Assembly: GCA_002352185.1 (NCBI GenBank)
Contig: DEHY01000162.1
Coordinates: 1-7,764, forward strand
Length of the DNA: 7,764 nucleotides
DNA from: Competibacteraceae bacterium UBA2788
GTDB lineage: Bacteria; Pseudomonadota; Gammaproteobacteria; Competibacterales; Competibacteraceae
Reading direction: 5' to 3'
Of the stretch, positions 7,209-7,764 are shown piece after piece; the stretch's first letter is position 1; each line of letters opens with the position of its first letter. The notes beneath the pieces are model-generated. The model did not search any database, was not told where the DNA came from, and was given only the letters and a program-made list of their open reading frames with translations. The translations under genes and the position numbers were made by a program.

Positions 7209-7224
7209 GGCAACAATAATCCCA
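7209..7224 (-). promoter_or_regulatory. Possible sigma-54 (-24/-12) promoter for the hyf operon, weak match
   Basis: On the minus strand the sequence reads TGGGATTATTGTTGCC. It has the GG and GC pairs separated by exactly ten bases and the TTGC of the -12 element, but misses the CAC after GG in the consensus TGGCAC-N5-TTGC. It would give a leader of roughly 110 bases before hyfB. The E. coli hyf and hyc operons are sigma-54 dependent, which makes the element worth noting, but a match this loose occurs by chance. Confidence 0.22.
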
Positions 7225-7303
7225 ACCCCCTCAAATAGTTCAAATTCGGCGTTGTTCATGCCATTCGGAGAGGAACGAGCGCCGACCCGCAATCCGTAGC
7301 CGT

Positions 7304-7764
7304 TCAGAGGCTTTCCGTCCCGATCTCCCGCAGATCCGGGATCGCGCCGAACACTTCCGCCGGATAGGTCTGCCATTCGCCGTCAATCAGCCCGTCATAG
7401 CCGAGATAGCGCCAGGCGTTCGGGGTGGCGGCGATGAAGCGACCCCGGTCGAGATCGGCGCTGGCGACTTCCCCGTCCGGCAGGTGATAAAACGCTGCCC
7501 GGCACACCCGATCCGCCACCTCCCACAGCCGCAGCGTGCCATCGTCCCCCCCGGACGCCAGCCAGCGCCCGTCGGCGGAAAACCCGCAGGCCAAAACCCC
7601 GCCGTCATGCCCGGTAAAGCGGTGCGCCTCGCGCCGCCCGGCCACGTCCCACAGCCGCAGCGTCCCATCCTGCCCCCCGGACGCCAGCCAGCGCCCGTCG
7701 GCGGAAAACCCGCAGGCCAAAACCGGGCCGTCATGCCCGGCAAAGCGGTGCGCCTCGCGCCGCC
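7304..7764 (-). CDS. WD40-repeat protein, C-terminal part (5' end outside window)
   Basis: The open frame enters from the right edge and stops at 7304 (TGA). The visible 153 residues contain two WD40 blades of 42 residues, each with GHDGxVLACGFSADGRWLASGG followed by DGTLRLW and an acid or V residue (LRLWDVA, LRLWEVA), preceded by the end of another blade. The GH, the D in the turn and the final W of each blade are intact. After the last blade comes a tail, FYHLPDGEVASADLDRGRFI then ATPNAWRYLGYDG, of the sort that closes other bacterial WD40 proteins, with no membrane segment. Beta-propellers act as scaffolds; the N-terminal effector domain, if any, is outside the window, so the function cannot be named. 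A TTG at 7720 is an internal leucine, not the start. It is on the same strand as hyf but separated from it by 217 bases. Confidence 0.85.
   Translation of the reverse strand, partial: RREAHRFAGHDGPVLACGFSADGRWLASGGQDGTLRLWDVAGRREAHRFTGHDGGVLACGFSADGRWLASGGDDGTLRLWEVADRVCRAAFYHLPDGEVASADLDRGRFIAATPNAWRYLGYDGLIDGEWQTYPAEVFGAIPDLREIGTESL
7513..7764. repeat. Tandem 126-base repeats encoding WD40 blades
   Basis: Positions 7513-7638 and 7639-7764 are consecutive 126-base units (42 codons). By eye they differ at about 8 of 126 bases, with only 3 differences in the 86-base stretch 7553-7638 versus 7679-7764. Such identity at DNA level points to recent duplication or gene conversion within the WD40 gene. 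The array probably continues beyond the window edge. Confidence 0.85.

Larger units (their letters stand above)
7087..7303. other. Intergenic region between the WD40 gene and the hyf operon; less GC-rich, no supported gene
   Basis: This 217-base stretch is visibly richer in A and T than its surroundings, particularly 7140-7260. Short minus-strand frames cross it, including a 38-codon one ending at 7143 (MNNAEFELFEGVG...), but that ATG (7259) has no ribosome binding site and I recognise no family. It probably holds the hyf promoter and any transcription stop for the WD40 gene, but I see no classical hairpin-plus-T-run terminator. Two weak candidate elements inside it are listed separately. A decayed mobile or repeat sequence is possible but unproven. 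Confidence 0.5.

Overview
All convincing genes in this window lie on the minus strand. The window is GC-rich. It holds the membrane arm and most of the large subunit of a group 4 [NiFe]-hydrogenase / complex I-like assembly (Hyf/Hyc type). A proteobacterium, probably a gammaproteobacterium, is suggested by the gene set, the GC-rich codon use, and the presence of a DUF433/DUF5615 toxin-antitoxin pair and a WD40-repeat protein. This taxonomic guess is inference; no marker gene is present.

Layout in the direction of transcription (high to low coordinates): the 3' end of a WD40-repeat gene (7764 to 7304, start outside the window); a 217-bp AT-richer intergenic stretch (7303 to 7087) with a weak sigma-54-like promoter candidate; then hyfB (7086-5071), hyfC (5080-4124), hyfE (4124-3459) and hyfF (3462-2011), all overlapping by a few bases. 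A two-gene toxin-antitoxin cassette follows, DUF433 antitoxin (1939-1712) and DUF5615 PIN-like toxin (1712-1335). After it comes the hyfG-like large subunit (1304 to beyond position 1). The hyfG reading frame has no stop inside the window; it was read directly from codons whose lowest coordinate is a multiple of three.

How they work together: HyfB and HyfF are antiporter-like (Mrp/NuoL-M-N) proton channels, HyfC is the NuoH-like connector, HyfE supplies the NuoK-like part, and HyfG is the NuoCD-like peripheral large subunit. The small Fe-S subunit (HyfI/NuoB-like), ferredoxin-like subunits and the electron-donor enzyme are not in the window and are expected downstream.

The most notable observation is that the large subunit has Ser-Gly-Asp-Ser (residues 211-214) where hydrogenases of this family have the Cys-Gly-Ile-Cys that binds the NiFe centre. 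The complex is therefore probably not a hydrogenase but a member of the energy-converting hydrogenase-related (Ehr) group, whose substrate is not settled. The second is the toxin-antitoxin pair sitting inside the operon between hyfF and hyfG, on the same strand, with an inverted repeat beside the antitoxin ribosome binding site. Long plus-strand open frames opposite hyfB, hyfC and hyfF are antisense shadows.
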